Assembly (NCBI GenBank): GCA_934754735.1 | Contig: CAKVJE010000044.1 | Coordinates: 1-15,383 of the forward strand | Reading direction: 5' to 3' | Length of the DNA stretch: 15,383 nucleotides | DNA from: an uncultured Candidatus Melainabacteria bacterium | GTDB taxonomy: Bacteria > Cyanobacteriota > Vampirovibrionia > Gastranaerophilales > Gastranaerophilaceae | Shown: positions 14,678 through 15,383 of the stretch, one piece after another | Layout of the letters: each line of letters opens with the position of its first letter | Position numbering within the stretch: the first letter of the stretch is position 1 | The notes under the pieces: generated by a model | Told to the model about the DNA's origin: nothing | The model's input: the letters and a program-made list of their open reading frames with translations, nothing else | The model's database searches: none | Position numbers and translations under genes: made by a program

Positions 14678-15298
14678 ATGAAGAAAAATATATTAATATC
14701 GTTAATACTATTAATAACTGCAACAGTAGTTGCAGAAAAAGCTTATGGTTATGCAGAAGCTGAACAGGCGTTACAAACGTCTGTTCAGCCGACTGTAACC
14801 ATTGAAAAGCAAACTGCTTCGATTGAAAATGCCGTTGCGAACGGTAAAACTGGTACTCATAGCGGATTGCAATCTGTTTTTAATATTAAAACAAATGGCA
14901 ATGACGATAATTATGATTTCATAATAACATCTAGTATTCCGCACGATGGGGGCACTGTTTCAGCGTATGGTTCTAATGGAAGTCTTTTGTTTGTAAACAC
15001 ATTATCATCACCAACATCAGAATCGATAGAAAATGCCCGAATTGGCGGTGATAATAATAGAAATGTAATTGCTTATCCTGTTGATATTTCAACAGCAAGC
15101 CCAATTACAGCTGATTTTAAACAAAATTATAGTGTGTATGGAAATTGTTATGTAATAAAAGTAAACAGTTCTGATGGTGCCGATGGAACTGTAACGCACA
15201 TTGTGGGGCAAACTCCGGTGCAAGGCACATATAGCGTGGGACAAGACCAAGCAGGGACTTATCAAGCGACGGTCACGTTCACGGCTTATAGCAAATAA
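14678..15298 (+). CDS. exported pilin-like beta-rich protein (family member C)
   Basis: 206 residues starting 7 nt after member B. No ribosome site precedes the ATG, so translation probably depends on coupling to the upstream gene. Signal peptide about 1-25 (cut near AYG, before YAEAEQ). Mature domain: QPTVTIEKQTASIENA, then SVFNIKTNG, LLFVNTLSS..SESIENARIGG, NVIAYPVDIS and the final GTYQATVTFTAYSK. The IAYPV and final-strand motifs link it to member A, and the central block links it to both A and B. It has one Cys. It is best read as a second structural or variant subunit of the same fibre. Repeat copy 3 begins at the base after its stop codon. Confidence 0.58.
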   Translation: MKKNILISLILLITATVVAEKAYGYAEAEQALQTSVQPTVTIEKQTASIENAVANGKTGTHSGLQSVFNIKTNGNDDNYDFIITSSIPHDGGTVSAYGSNGSLLFVNTLSSPTSESIENARIGGDNNRNVIAYPVDISTASPITADFKQNYSVYGNCYVIKVNSSDGADGTVTHIVGQTPVQGTYSVGQDQAGTYQATVTFTAYSK

Positions 15299-15383
15299 CC
15301 CTCACCCCTTGAGGGAGCGACCGGTGAACAGAGAGTAAAAGCGTAAGCGTACTCGTTTAACGTGAACCGGTCAAGAGAGAGGG
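15299..15383. repeat. GC-rich inverted-repeat element, copy 3 (cut by window end)
   Basis: It begins immediately after the TAA at 15298 with CCCTCACCCCTTGAGGGAG, the same end as copy 2. The interior has yet another inner inverted repeat, GACCGGT (about 15319) with ACCGGTC (about 15366). The right terminal repeat is not reached within the window. Confidence 0.75.

Noticed and set aside
11056..15383. CRISPR array formed by the CCCTCACCCCTTGAGGG repeats
   Set aside because: The copies are 1.9-2.3 kb apart, are separated by genes and are internally palindromic elements over 130 bp long, so they are not a direct-repeat/spacer array.

Overview
The window is AT-rich DNA from a bacterium with an outer membrane. 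It encodes a three-POTRA Omp85/BamA protein, two filamentous-haemagglutinin-type (TpsA) exoproteins, a PapD-like periplasmic chaperone and several small Sec-exported beta-rich proteins. The low GC, the Omp85 with exactly three POTRA domains behind a long low-complexity N-terminal stretch (as in cyanobacteria), and the general gene style suggest a non-photosynthetic cyanobacterial relative (Gastranaerophilales/Vampirovibrionia, 'Melainabacteria'). This assignment is inference; no marker in the window proves it.

Layout, left to right. (1) 2-778 (+): the 3' part of argS, closed by a bidirectional terminator. (2) 857-5124 (-): two paralogous TpsA-like proteins in tandem, separated by a second terminator, so each is probably its own transcription unit. 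(3) 5358-6545 (-): a membrane-anchored protein of the class A beta-lactamase fold, divergent from (4) 6747-8210 (+): a soluble PAS-PAS histidine kinase with no response regulator beside it. (5) 8294-8560 (+): a three-helix membrane protein resembling PQ-loop proteins. (6) 8592-8770 (+): an intergenic segment that folds as a long rod with an 11-bp closing stem, a central bubble and a 3' bubble hairpin, preceded by a good sigma70-type promoter. It is a strong candidate for a 6S-like RNA. (7) 8793-11042 (-): Omp85/BamA. (8) 11199-11795 (-) and, divergently, 12095-15298 (+): a cell-surface gene group with one two-domain exported protein, a PapD-like chaperone and three members of one pilin-like secreted family.

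How the parts may fit together: most of the window makes or exports surface proteins. Omp85 would insert outer-membrane beta-barrels. The TpsA proteins need a TpsB/Omp85-type transporter, and no dedicated two-POTRA TpsB is visible here. The chaperone plus pilin-like proteins look like a chaperone-usher-type fibre locus whose usher is not in the window and may lie beyond the right edge. Two non-coding signals link the surface genes. One is a palindrome of form TTGTWA-N7-TWACAA (N9 in one case) upstream of both tpsA genes and of both divergent surface genes. The other is a GC-rich inverted-repeat element (three copies, ends CCCACCCCTTGAGGG) sitting 0-11 nt after the stop codons of three surface genes.

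Coordinates of starts were adjusted where ribosome-binding sites or promoters contradicted the longest reading frame: the lactamase-fold gene (GTG at 6545), the kinase (ATG at 6747) and Omp85 (ATG at 11042).
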